Assembly (NCBI GenBank): GCA_951812925.1
Contig: OX638369.1
Location: 61,332,228-61,396,227 of the forward strand
Source of the DNA: Calliopum simillimum
Lineage: Eukaryota > Arthropoda > Insecta > Diptera > Lauxaniidae
Direction of reading: 5' to 3'
Length of the DNA stretch: 64,000 bases
Part shown: positions 53,836 to 64,000 of the stretch, in pieces
Numbering within the stretch: position 1 is the first letter of the stretch
Layout of the letters: every line of letters begins with the position of its first letter
Notes under the pieces: generated by a model
The model's database searches: none
What the model was told of the DNA's origin: nothing
The model's input: only the letters and a program-made list of their open reading frames with translations
Translations under genes and position numbers: made by a program

Positions 53836-56055
53836 TCGAATAAAACCGTTTAGGGCCTGCACTATTTTTCACCAATAACTCGAGAAATAAAAACTAATAC
53901 GCAAACACATATTCACCACAGTTGCGCAACAACCCCCTTAACATCTTAAAGTAAAAATTTTCGAATTCAAATTACTAAATTTCGAATAAAACCGATTAGG
54001 TGCTGAAATTCGGTGCTAACTTCACATGCGTCATTTATAATATTTTTTAGATTTTATATTTGTATTAAATAATGGTAAGTAATATTCACCACAGTTGCGC
54101 AACAACCCCCTTAACATTCTTAAGAAAAATTTTGAAAGTCGAATAACTAAATTTCGAATAAAACCGTCTAGTGCCTGCACTATTTTTCACCAATAACTCG
54201 AGAAATAAAAACTAATACGCAAACACATATTCACCAAAGTTGCGCAACACTCCCCTTGACATTTTTAAGAAAAAAATTTCGAATTCGAATTACTAAATTT
54301 CGAATAAAAGCGATTAGGTGCTGAAATTCGGTGCTAACTTCACATGCGTAAAATAAAGACATTATCATTTATAATATTTTTTTAGATTTTATATTTGTAT
54401 TAAATAATGGTAAATAATATTCACCACAGTTGCGCAACAACCCCTTAACATTCTTAAGCAAAAATTTTGATAATCGAATTACTAAATTTCGAATAAAACC
54501 AATTAGAGCGTGTACTATTTTTGACCAATAACTCGAGAAATAAAAACTAATACGCAAACACATATTCACCAAAGTTGCGCAACACTCCCCTTGACATTTT
54601 TAAGAAAAAAATTTCGAATTCGAATTACTAAATTTCGAATAAAAGCGATTAGGTGCTGAAATTCGGTGCTAACTTCACATGCGTAAAATAAAGACATTAT
54701 CATTTATAATATTTTTTTAAGATTTTATATTTTTATTAAATAATGGTAAATAATATTCACCACAGTTGCGCAACAACCCCCTTAACATTCTTAAGCAAAA
54801 ATTTTGATAATCGAATTACTAAATTTCGAATAAAACCAATTAGAGCGTGTATTATTTTTGACCAATAACTCGAGAAATAAAAACTAATACGCAAACACAT
54901 ATTCACCACAGTTACGCAACAACCCCCTTAACATCTTTAAGTAAAAATTTTCGAATTCGAATTACTAAATTTTGAATAAAAGCGATTAGGTGCTGAAATT
55001 CGGTGCTTACTTCAAATGCGTCATTTATAATATTTTTTAGATTTAATATTTGTATTAAATAATGGTAAGTAATATTCACCACAGTTGCGCAACAACCCCC
55101 TTAACATTCTTAAGAAAAATTTTGAAAGTCGAATAACTAAATTTCGAATAAAACCGTTTAGGGCCTGCATTATTTTTCACCAATAATTCGAGAAATAAGA
55201 ACTAATACGCAAACACATATTCACCAAAGTTGCGCAACACTCCCCTTGACATTTTTAAGAAAAAAATTTCGAATTCGAATTACTAAATTTCGAATAAAAG
55301 CGATTAGGTGCTGAAATTCGGTGCTAACTTCACATGCGTAAAATAAAGACATTATCATTTATAATATTTTTTTTAGATTTTATATTTGTATTAAATAATG
55401 GTAAATAATATTCACCACAGTTGCGCAACAACCCCCTTAACATTCTTAAGCAAAAATTTTATAATCGAATTACTAAATTTCGAATAAAACCAATTAGAGC
55501 GTGTACTATTTTTGACCAATAACTCGAGAAATAAAAACTAATACGCAAACACATATTCACCACAGTTACGCAACAACCCCCTTAACATCTTAAAGTAAAA
55601 ATTTTCGAATTCGAATTACTGAATTTTGAATAAAAGCGATTAGGTGCTGAAATTCGGTGCTTACTTCAAATGCGTCATTTATAATATTTTTTAGATTTTA
55701 TATTTGTATTAAATAATGGTAAGTAATATTCACCACAGTTGCGCAACAACCCCCTTAACATTCTTAAGAAAAATTTTGAAAGTCGAATAACTAAATTTCG
55801 AATAAAACCGTTTAGGGCCTGCACTATTTTTCACCAATAATTCGAGAAATGAAAACTAATACGCAAACACATATTCACCAAAGTTGCGCAACACTCCCCT
55901 TGACATTTTTAAGAAAAAAATTTCGAATTCGAATTACTAAATTTCGAATAAAACCGATTAGGTGCTGAAATTCGGTGCTAACTTCACATGCGTCATTTAT
56001 AATATTTTTTAGATTTTATATTTGTATTAAATAATGGTAAATAATATTCACCACA
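53836..56055 (+). repeat. Satellite array 1, ~325-bp dimeric units
   Basis: Seven units spaced 315-337 bp, marked by tttcgaataaaaccgttta or variants at about 53836, 54158, 54490, 54827, 55147, 55483 and 55798. Each unit is a dimer of two related ~150-185-bp halves sharing attcaccacagttgcgcaac and a ccccttaacat phrase. One half ends with gctgaaattcggtgctaact tcacatgcgt, which is the terminal sequence of the host element itself. Confidence 0.9.
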
Positions 56056-58095
56056 CGCCTTTGCATCTCAGTTACATATTGCGTCATACAGAACAAAAAA
56101 AAAAAAAACAAATGAGTTTTTTAAAAAAATTAGTAACTCAAGTTTTATAATTTTTTCTCTAAAGTATAAAGGAACGTGTCCTTTATTGTAGGTAAGAACG
56201 ACGCTTCGTATTAGTTTTTCCTCTTGGAGCAAACGCCTTTACATCTCAGTTCCATACTGCGTCATACAGAACAAAAAAAAAAAAAAAAACAAACGAGTTT
56301 TTTAAAAAAAGTAGTAACTCAAATTTTATAATTTTTTCTCTAAAGTATAAAGGAACGTGTCCTTTATTGTAGGTAAGAACGACGCTTCGTATTAGTTTTT
56401 CCTCTTGGAGTAACCGCCTTTACAGCTCAGTTCCATATTGCGTCATACCAGAACAAACAAAAAAAAAACAAATGAGTTTTTTAAAAAAATTAGTAACCCA
56501 AATTTTATAATTTTTTCTCTAAAGTATAAAGGAACGTGTCCTTTATTGTAGGTAAGAACGACGCTTCGTATTAGTTTTTCCTCTTGGAGTAACCGCCTTT
56601 ACAGCTCAGTTCCATATTGCGTCATACCAGAACAAACAAAAAAAAAACAAATGAGTTTTTTAAAAAAATTAGTAACTCAAATTTTATAATTTTTTCTCTA
56701 AAGTATAAAGGAACGTGTCCTTTATTGGAGGTAGGAACGACGCTTCGTATTAGTTTTTCCTCTTGGAGCAAACGCCTTTACATCTCAGTTCCATATTGCG
56801 TTATACAGAACAAAAAAAAAAAAAAAAAACAAATGAGTTTTTTAAAAAAAGTAGTAACTCAAATTTTATAATTTTTTCTCTAAAGTATAAAGGAACGTGT
56901 CCTTTATTGTAGGTAAGAACGACGCTTCGTATTAGTTTTTCCTCTTGGAGCAAACGCCTTTACAGCTCAGTTCCATATTGCGTCTTACAGAACAAACAAA
57001 AACAAATGAGTTTTTTAAAAAAATTAGTAACTCAAATTTTATAATTTTTTCTCTAAAGTATAAAGGAACGTGTCCTTTATTGGAGGTAAGAACGACGCGT
57101 CGTATTAGTTTTTCCTCTTGGAGCAAACGCCTTTACAGCTCAGTTCCATATTGCGTCTTACAGAACAAACAAAAACAAATGAGTTTTTTAAAAAAATTAG
57201 TAACTCAAATTTTATAATTTTTTCTCTAAAGTATAAAGGAACGTGTCCTTTATTGTAGGTAAGAACGACGCTTCGTATTAGTTTTTCCTCTTGGAGCAAA
57301 CGCCTTTACAGCTCAGTTCCATATTGCGTCTTACAGAACAAACAAAAACAAATGAGTTTTTTAAAAAAATTAGTAACTCAAATTTTATAATTTTTTCTCT
57401 AAAGTATAAAGGAACGTGTCCTTTATTGGAGGTAAGAACGACGCGTCGTATTAGTTTTTCCTCTTGGAGCAAACGCCTTTACAGCTCAGTTCCATATTGC
57501 GTCTTACAGAACAAACAAAAACAAATGAGTTTTTTAAAAAAATTAGTAACTCAAATTTTATAATTTTTTCTCTAAAGTATAAAGGAACGTGTCCTTTATT
57601 GTAGGTAAGAACGACGCTTCGTATTAGTTTTTCCTCTTGGAGCAAACGCCTTTACATCTCAGTTCCACATTGCGTCATACAGAACAAAAAAAAAAAAAAA
57701 AAAACAAACGAGTTTTTTTAAAAAAGTAGTAACTCAAATTTTATAATTTTTTCTCTAAAGTATAAAGGAACGTGTCCTTTATTGGAGGTAAGAACGACGC
57801 TTCGTATTAGTTTTTCCTCTTGGAGCAAACGCCTTTACAGCTCAGTTCCATATTGCGTCATACCAGAACAAACAAAAAAAAAAAACAAATGAGTTTTTTA
57901 AAAAAATTAGTAACTCAAATTTTATAATTTTTTCTCTAAAGTATAAAGGAACGTGTCCTTTATTGTAGGTAAGAACGACGCTTCGTATTAGTTTTTCCTC
58001 TTGGAGCAACCGCCTTTACAGCTCAGTTCCATATTGCGTCATACCAGAACAAACAAAAAAAAAACAAATGAGTTTGTTGAAAAATTTAGTAACTC
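56056..58095 (+). repeat. Satellite array 2, ~175-bp monomers
   Basis: About 12 monomers of 172-184 bp, marked by cgcctttacagctcagttcc at about 56056, 56233, 56413, 56594, 56772, 56954, 57127, 57299, 57472, 57645, 57829 and 58009. They are more than 95% alike; length varies mainly in an A run after cagaacaaa. The monomer is nucleosome-sized, as in many satellites. The last one breaks off after gtagtaactcaaa-like sequence. The 64-90-residue open frames here (including MLQEEKLIRR on the minus strand) are repeat artefacts. Confidence 0.95.
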
Positions 58096-58344
58096 AAATG
58101 GAAATGCCAAATGTTAGTTTTACATGGCCATTTAAAATGGAGCAGTTTTAAATAAATATAAAATAGAAAATCTTAATAAATTTGAGCAGTGATGTATTTT
58201 GAATCAAAAGTAGGAAGCACTGTTCGAGTGGCGTATAGTATTCACGTATTGAGTTAATTTTGTGGCTTACGGATTACTTTTCTGTGGAAATACCCATACG
58301 ATATTTTTACAAAACATATTAAAAAAACAAAAAAAAAAAAATTT

Positions 58345-58412
58345 ATTTTCAGGTTCCGAACCAAGGCACATTTGGTTTGAAGTCTTTGGTCTTACACACT
58401 ACACCAAGCATT
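58345..58412 (-). repeat. tRNA-like module 3, in the right TIR
   Basis: On the minus strand: cttggtgtagtgtgtaagac, caaagacttcaaac and cttggttcggaacctg, the counterpart of module 1 in the opposite terminal region. Confidence 0.6.
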
Positions 58413-58579
58413 CATAACAATAGGTTTAACCAATATTGTATTACATTGCAGCAACATGTTATACTTAAACAATCTGTTAATCCGCTGCTATTAACAGCAT
58501 AACATTTCGCCGCGACCAGGGCTATCGTGAGAAAAAAATATTTCCGGTGCTCCAAATTCGGTGCTAACTTCACGCAAGT

Positions 58580-58589
58580 GTTCAGCAGA
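58580..58589 (+). repeat. 10-bp target site duplication, right
   Basis: gttcagcaga, partner of 52644-52653. Confidence 0.8.
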
Positions 58590-58919
58590 TGAAGACGGAT
58601 TCAGCCCTTTTACGAGTTTTTTAATATAACGGTATATAACATATTATTATTTGAGTTTTTAAACAAAAAAATATTTTCATATCGACGGCTTATATTCAAT
58701 ACCCTCTATCTGCAAAAATAAAATTTTTCAATAGAGCAAAAAACCGACTCAGTCACTATTCTATAAAGAACTAAACAATCGTTGACTTCGATTTAAAAAT
58801 TTGTTCACAATACTCCAGAAGTGCAAAGTTTACATTATTTTGGAGTTATTTTTGATTCACTCCAAAATTGGTGCCCATTTTACACTTTTTTGAGTGCACT
58901 ATTTTATATATGTATATAG
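58590..58919. other. Family B remnant and AT-rich DNA
   Basis: tgaagacggattcag continues the interrupted family B copy; the remainder is unassigned. Confidence 0.35.
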
Positions 58920-59150
58920 ATGTGTCGTTAATTTTAATAGTGGTGTTAGGCCATGTGTCATACTCATATGCGATAATGATTGGTTACTGGACCAATAACA
59001 TTTTTTAAACTCAATGCCTTCAATTCTACACCATCAGTGAAAAAAAGAGACCAATTTTATTAATTTTTAACAAAATATGACCGAATTCATACTATGACAT
59101 TAATTTTGCCCCGAAATGAACCTACACCACTATTCGAATGAACGACACAT
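58920..59150. mobile_element. ~230-bp MITE
   Basis: atgtgtcgtt ... aatagtggtgttagg at the left and cctacaccactatt ... aacgacacat at the right form imperfect TIRs of about 30 bp. The interior is unique. Flanks are TA-rich. Confidence 0.55.
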
Positions 59151-59990
59151 ATATAGATTTTAATTAGTGATAATGTAAAAAAAAAGCTATTAGCCCTAAT
59201 TTTTATAATTATCGTTAGTTTAATCTGCATTTCCTACAATGCAACAGATGTAACCTATTACTCACGACCGCAGCTTACATTCTGCCTGCGAACAATCCAG
59301 GATGTTATGCACTCAAATATTTAAAATGAAATTAAAATTTGCGGCTAATGCGGAATGCGGCATTGACTGCATGTGACCGCATATGTATGTATGTATGTAT
59401 ATTGCTGTTGATATTGTTGACCTAATAAGGTGTTACCGCATTAGAGGCAAGAATGTGAATGCAACAAGCAATTGCGGCCAAGTCATGTTGTCCGAGTGCA
59501 ATAATTAAATGGTCAACTAATTACAAAAAATTGCTAATGTGTGCCATTAGGCCACAAGCCAATATGACAACAAGAATATGACAACACAGAAGGAACTTAC
59601 GATATGGAGTAAGTGGAATAGCTCTTCAATATGTAAACCCATGATTCATATCTAAATACTAACGCGCAATTTATTGCGCATATGTGCAAGGAAAATGCAT
59701 TAGAAATCAACTAATGAACAAAAAGAATCGCTGACTTTGGCTTCGAAAATCATCATATAAAAATGCATTTACAATTACTATTTTTGTTTTTATTTGTTGG
59801 TTTTATTTTTTTATTTTTTTTGTTTTTTGTTTAATATGAAAAATTTTATTTAAATTGAGACTTCTTAAAAACGGCATCACAAACGATTTAATGGAAAATA
59901 GGGTATGGTACCTGAAGGTCCCCAGATACCGATTTAGTAGAAATGCGTGGGTGGTTTGTTTTAAAATTAAAATCTTTTCCACATAGCCGT
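59151..59990. other. Unassigned, single-copy-looking sequence
   Basis: Contains a short tatg microsatellite at 59380-59400 and otherwise balanced composition; no repeat relatives in the window and no coding exon seen. Confidence 0.3.
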
Positions 59991-59992
59991 GC

Positions 59993-60065
59993 CCGGGGTA
60001 TATTCACTTTGTCATTTGTAACGCAGAGAAGGAGCCATGACAAGTATTGAATATTGTACATATAT
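59993..60065 (-). repeat. DINE-1-like 5' fragment
   Basis: cggggtatattcactttgtc and gtaacgcagagaaggag followed by acaagtattga match the 5' end of the 8687-9607 element. Truncated on both sides. Confidence 0.6.
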
Positions 60066-60480
60066 GAGGCATTACATACTGTTCCGGATACTATTTTGCT
60101 TTTGCATCTTGTAGAACTAGTTAAAATTAGCAACTATAATTATTTTCGATTTTTTTTCATCAAGCCGTTTCAGAGATATAAATTTTCAAAAAACTAAAAA
60201 GCTGAAAAAAAAAACATTTAATAGTTTTTTGAAATGCTCGTAACTCCGTCAATAACACTAGTTTACAAATGATTAAAAAATGTTTTCCCATTGAATGCCA
60301 TTATCCATTTTATATGTAAAATCGGCTGCTGAATCCGAAAAACACATTATTTTTTTTTCCTTTGACGTCGTGGGTCATTTTCGGTTTTTGGACCAAAAAA
60401 AGATGGTTCCACTTAATTACAAATATCTCAAGAACTAATGTGTGTAAATTAACGTACTATATGTCAAATTAAAGGTAGTT
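60066..60480. other. Unassigned AT-rich DNA
   Basis: No supported features. Confidence 0.3.
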
Positions 60481-60580
60481 AAATTACCTACAAATGTAGG
60501 TAATCACAACACTTTCTGGTTGGTTTGTTAGTTTCGGCGAAATAAATTGATTTCTAAAAAAAAAACATTTTTTTTCGAAA

Positions 60581-60766
60581 TCAAATTGTTGCTCTTGTTG
60601 TTGACGTGGTGTTATTTTTTTCCATTCTGCCACTTTCTGATGGTGGCACAAAAAAATCATTGATTGGTACATATTTTTGGTTCATTAACTTCCGAAACAT
60701 GTCGAAAATGCAATGTATTTGTATTGGTGTTAAAAAATTATCTGGCCGGTTGGTATTCATCTGCAT
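60581..60766 (-). pseudogene. Unrecognised ORF segment, copy a
   Basis: 61 codons on the minus strand ending in ESGRMEKNNTTSTTRATI. Its last part and the DNA around it (tttctgatggtggcacaaaa) match 62030-62075, where MDKKNTTSTRYKFGRLE begins a longer frame. I do not recognise the protein. The shared segment could be the start of a transposon gene present in two truncated copies. Confidence 0.25.
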
Positions 60767-61106
60767 TAGGCAGGTAACAAATTGTCTTTGACGGGTACAC
60801 CCGAGTTTAAAGTGTTACAGGGCACACTAACTCGGGGTAATGCGGGGTCGTCAAGTCCGTGAAATCTGGCAATATGCCAAATTTGCCCTTCACGTTTATT
60901 TCGGTTATCAATTTTAATTTTGATCATCGAAAAATTTGAGCTAAAAATTGTAAAGAAATAAAAAATTAATAAATTGTATTATTAACAGAATAATTCTCTA
61001 AATAGTTTATTAGGACAAATATCAGCACCTGTACAGGATCACTGCCTAATTTAATGCGCCGACCACCGTCACCGCTGTCTGTTTATAAACACATTAATTC
61101 ATACAT

Positions 61107-61914
61107 CCCGATCAAAAAAACTTGTCAAGTTCTTGTCATTGCATCAGAAATGTATATCAAAATGATATCAAAAATGTATCAGCCGCTGATATCCATTTTT
61201 TGTATATCATTTTGATATATTTTTGATATCATTGAAAAACATGTAAATTTTGTATCAGAAATGTATATCAAAATGATATCAAAAATTTATCAGCCGCTGA
61301 TATCAATTTTGTATCAGAAATGTATATCAAAATGATATCAAAAATTTATCAGCTGCTGATATGTCAAAATTGACGTTTTCGTTTGTGGATTTTATGGAAA
61401 GATAACTTTAGAAGACAAACGCGCAGTCAATTTTAGTGTAAAAGAAGTGAATTTTCTACACAAATATAATTGAGTGCAAAAAAACCGACACTCCATTCAG
61501 TTGTTTTATGCAGCCTGTGGTTGATAAAACAAAAGCTATGGAAAGTGGACGCTCAGCCAATTTTAGTAAGTGAATTTTCTCATGAAATAAGTGAAAAAGC
61601 ACAAACATATCATATAATTGAGTTAAAAAAACCGGCACTTCAATCCTTTGCTGCATGCGGGCAATATCTAAAAACTTGTTGCCGACGATCAAATACAATA
61701 TTGCAAAATTTCAAAGACTCAAAGTTGGATATGTCAATTTTGTATCAGAAATGGATATCATTTTGATATCTTTTTTTGATATCATTGTGATATACAAAAA
61801 GCGTAACATTCCGTATATCACTGTGATATCCTTTTTTTTATCAAAATTTTGTATGTCACTGACAAATTTTTGATATCATTTTGATATATTTTTGATAAAC
61901 TTTTTTTGATCGGG
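61107..61914. mobile_element. 808-bp GATATC-rich TIR element, copy 2
   Basis: CCCGATCAAAAAAA at the left, complement at the right, interior with recurrent tatcaaaatgatatcaaaa blocks and the cagccgctgatatc motif. Opposite orientation to 18879-19686 and exactly the same length, although the internal GATATC run of copy 1 is shorter here and other parts longer. It interrupts the minus-strand frame that begins near 62036. No clear target duplication at this site. Confidence 0.8.
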
Positions 61915-62060
61915 TTATTAACTTCTTCTTTTACATCATTATTTTCTTTTTTTAATCGTCTCAACTCTGCTTTTAGTTCAGAATTCTCCAGACGTCCAAA
62001 TTTGTAACGTGTTGATGTGGTGTTTTTTTTATCCATTCTGCAACTTTCTGATGGTAGCAC
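61915..62060 (-). pseudogene. Coiled-coil-like ORF fragment, copy b
   Basis: The likely start is the Met at 62036 (MDKKNTTSTRYKFGRLENSE). LKAELRRLKKENNDVKEEVN follows, a charged heptad-like stretch that may form a short coiled coil. The frame is cut at 61914 by the 808-bp element. On the minus strand, a CAGT-starting end-like sequence (cagtcgacgaatgctccg) lies about 400 bp upstream at 62452, next to TA. This suggests a pogo/Tc1-type unit, but no catalytic domain is visible and no second end was found. Confidence 0.3.
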
Positions 62061-62452
62061 AAAAAATCATTGATTGTGAGTTTTGCCGCTAAAAGAAGAA
62101 ATTTGAAGCAAAACACCCCAATTGAACCAGTGAAAAAAGCATGATCTGACCAATTTGGCTAAAATTTGGCATTGTTGTATTATAAATGAGCGTAAATTCC
62201 GCTTGAAACATTTTATAATTTTTCAAAAATTTTAAGAAAAAAACCATTTCAAAACGTTCAAAAAATTTATTCTTTTATACATTCGAAGCATTTAATGCTT
62301 AGCAAAAAAGCAATGCTTACTTAGAAAAAAATCTAATTCGTATTACCGAACCGTAAAATTTACCGCTGTTTGTATTATACTTAGAATCTCATTTGGAAGA
62401 AATATTGCATTCGTATTATTGGACATTCGTAATACGGAGCATTCGTCGACTG

Positions 62453-62930
62453 TACTATTATTATTAAAATAAAAATTTTTTCAATCAGTAATAATAGGAA
62501 GACATGCATATACATAATGCAAAGATGTTCAAAAACTTAATTATCCTTGAGGCTGTACACAAACATCGTGAACATCCCAGGAAGAGGAGGGGGTTCGAGA
62601 AGCAAGCGTCACGCTCTGTGTATTTATTTAGTTTTTTTGTTTTATTTTCCGTCACATAAGGTGAGTCAATTTCAACGTCACGAGGCTAATAGACAGCCTC
62701 TTTCAAAATTGTATGAATTTTAGAAAATGCAAAAAACAGGTTTTTGATTTTGTGAATATACGGATGGTCACATTTAACACTTTATACTTTCAATGATATC
62801 CCAACTGAATGAATTTGTTATGTGCGGTACCAAAAGATCTAAAATAAGATGTTGTATTTAGTATAACGTCTGTAAAATAATACCGAGTGAGTGTTTATTA
62901 TATCTGACACAACAAAACTATTTATTGAAT
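62453..62930. other. Unassigned
   Basis: No supported coding region or repeat. Confidence 0.3.
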
Positions 62931-62939
62931 CCGTTCAAC

Positions 62940-63590
62940 CTGTTAATCAATATCTTTACTGGGGTAAAAATAGAACCATTTTTTATCATCATGCCTAGTA
63001 AGAGAGTTTTAAATTTAAGATTTCTCTCAAAAGTATTTATTTAAACACAATGGTCATCTATATCGATGATTTGGTTAAAATAAAATGCGTACAAAAAGTA
63101 GTTTTCACAAGTCAAAGTTAGTCCATGATTAAAGCATATAAATTTTCAACTTATGTTCAAATAACTTTCGAAGACCACCAGTTTCTTAGTTTCATTATTT
63201 TTCCCATTGATTTTATATTAAAATATAAAAATATGAAAAATCTATCCCATTGCAACGAAGCTCATCGTGTAAAAATAGTATTTATTTAACAATTTCCTAT
63301 ACTAAACCTCCTTAAGGTAAAGAAGTGCGGTGGCCCAGTTCTTGTTTTATAAAAACCAATTTTTTTTTTGCGAACCTTTGCGTCCAGTTGGATAAAATGC
63401 TTAACATTTGAAAGACAATTTCATAAAGTAAAAATTGTTCTACAAAAGTTTCAAATCAATTCATTTGAATTCAAAATATTTCTGGTCTTCCAATTTTTTG
63501 AAATAATTTTCTGTAACACGTGGAGAAGTGGACAGTTGGTCAATTTCAAAAAAAAATAACCTTAAATAAAATCCAAAATATTTTTGGCAT
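62940..63590 (+). repeat. Family D repeat, copy 2 (uninterrupted)
   Basis: Collinear with 43094-43421 plus 44907-45120 and lacks the Tc1 insertion. Similarity is moderate. The 63-codon ORF at 63368 is not recognised. Confidence 0.5.
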
Positions 63591-64000
63591 GATGCTGATA
63601 CCTAAGATTTAGCACAAAGTGCAGTTTAAAAATATTTGAAACAGCTATAAGCACCGAATGTAAGCCTCCTTAAAGAGTTGGGATAATTCCGTTAAACGCA
63701 GCTGCAGATCGTTAACGGTGTCAAGACGACAAATAAATTGATTTTGGCAGTCGCTTATACTTGTTTTCCGAATCTTCGACGTTTTGCTATGTTTGCTGAC
63801 GGATGTAGGAGGCAGTATTGTAGAAAGTGCATCAAAAATTTTAACGTCTCTGAGATCTAAAATATTTTATAAGTAGCAAAATAAGCAACCAGGCACACAA
63901 ACAAGTTTAGCACTTATTACTGAAATTACCTGAGTTCTTTATGTCTTTTAATGGTTGAAGCTGTTACAATAAAAGCCTCACAAAACGTGCTCCACTTTAG
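63591..64000. other. Unassigned end of window
   Basis: No supported features. Confidence 0.3.

Larger units (their letters stand above)
52654..58579. mobile_element. 5.9-kb satellite-bearing TIR element with tRNA-like modules
   Basis: Terminal regions are inverted relatives for about 250-330 bp: gtgaagttagcaccgaat with gcaccggaaatatt at 52659-52694, and the complement at 58546-58573, continuing through tagccctgg.cgcggcgaaatgtta to a tRNA-like module at each side. A 10-bp direct duplication flanks it. Inside are two tandem arrays (53836-56055 and 56056-58095), a second tRNA-like module (53107-53170) and a family A fragment. No transposase ORF is seen, so it is non-autonomous. Long TIRs, internal tandem repeats and a 9-10-bp duplication recall Foldback or Mutator-like elements, but the superfamily is not established. 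Confidence 0.75.

Noticed and set aside
56617..57645. Several 64-90-codon ORFs on both strands
   Set aside because: They repeat once per satellite monomer and follow the repeat, not a gene.
56056..58095. CRISPR-like regular repeats
   Set aside because: Units are contiguous ~175-bp monomers without spacers, in eukaryotic DNA.

Overview
The window looks like a piece of a repeat-rich dipteran (brachyceran fly, possibly tephritid-like) genome. It is AT-rich, and every recognisable protein belongs to a transposable element typical of flies: an I-type LINE, a second LINE, Penelope, P, hAT, Tc1, BEL/Pao, Helitron and DINE-1-like elements. No intact host protein-coding gene is visible. The fly assignment is inference from this element mix; tephritid is only a guess.

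Layout. 0.3-5 kb: GC-box repeat (family A), a 0.9-kb TIR transposon with a broken ORF, a family B repeat, and a 5'-truncated LINE with two in-frame stops between 75-bp direct repeats. 5-8.5 kb: mostly structureless AT-rich DNA. 8.6-12.2 kb: a 3.6-kb foldback with arms of about 1.15 kb; its left arm is interrupted by a DINE-1-like element. 14.8-20.5 kb: a small MITE, a 5'-truncated I-type LINE with a 14-bp target duplication and a nested 808-bp GATATC-rich element, and a TTAA-flanked piggyBac-like MITE. 20.6-25 kb: a palindromic segment, family A again, and a second foldback. 25.3-26.9 kb: two Penelope 3' ends joined head to head, each with a GIY-YIG endonuclease domain.

27-36.7 kb is the most informative nest. 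Two direct copies of a P-type transposase gene (THAP finger, 26-residue repeats, first catalytic Asp) both carry the same MITE at the same site. One copy is additionally split by a 5.0-kb hAT element with an 8-bp target duplication, and that hAT contains another DINE-1-like copy. The order of events can be read: P element, MITE insertion, tandem duplication, hAT insertion, DINE-1-like insertion.

37-50 kb: a pogo-like foldback, a third DINE-1-like copy, a BEL/Pao remnant, a 3.5-kb Harbinger-like element containing a family B palindrome and a nearly intact Tc1 transposon, a possible host promoter or leader region (46.6-47.2 kb), and a hAT-type MITE carrying a Helitron. 50.4-51.6 kb: a decayed gene of a conserved arthropod family whose function I do not know.

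52.65-58.58 kb is a 5.9-kb TIR element with a 10-bp target duplication. Its ends contain tRNA-like (A box/B box) modules and its interior is two satellite arrays, a ~325-bp dimeric array and a ~175-bp monomeric array. It sits in a family B repeat whose uninterrupted version is visible near 2.57 kb. I consider it the best candidate for an undescribed system. 59-64 kb: a small MITE, a second 808-bp GATATC element inside an unrecognised ORF-bearing unit, and further repeat fragments.

Family labels (A, B, C, D, F) are mine, based only on similarity seen inside this window. Alignments were made by eye, so boundaries of old repeats are approximate; TIR/TSD boundaries are exact where stated.
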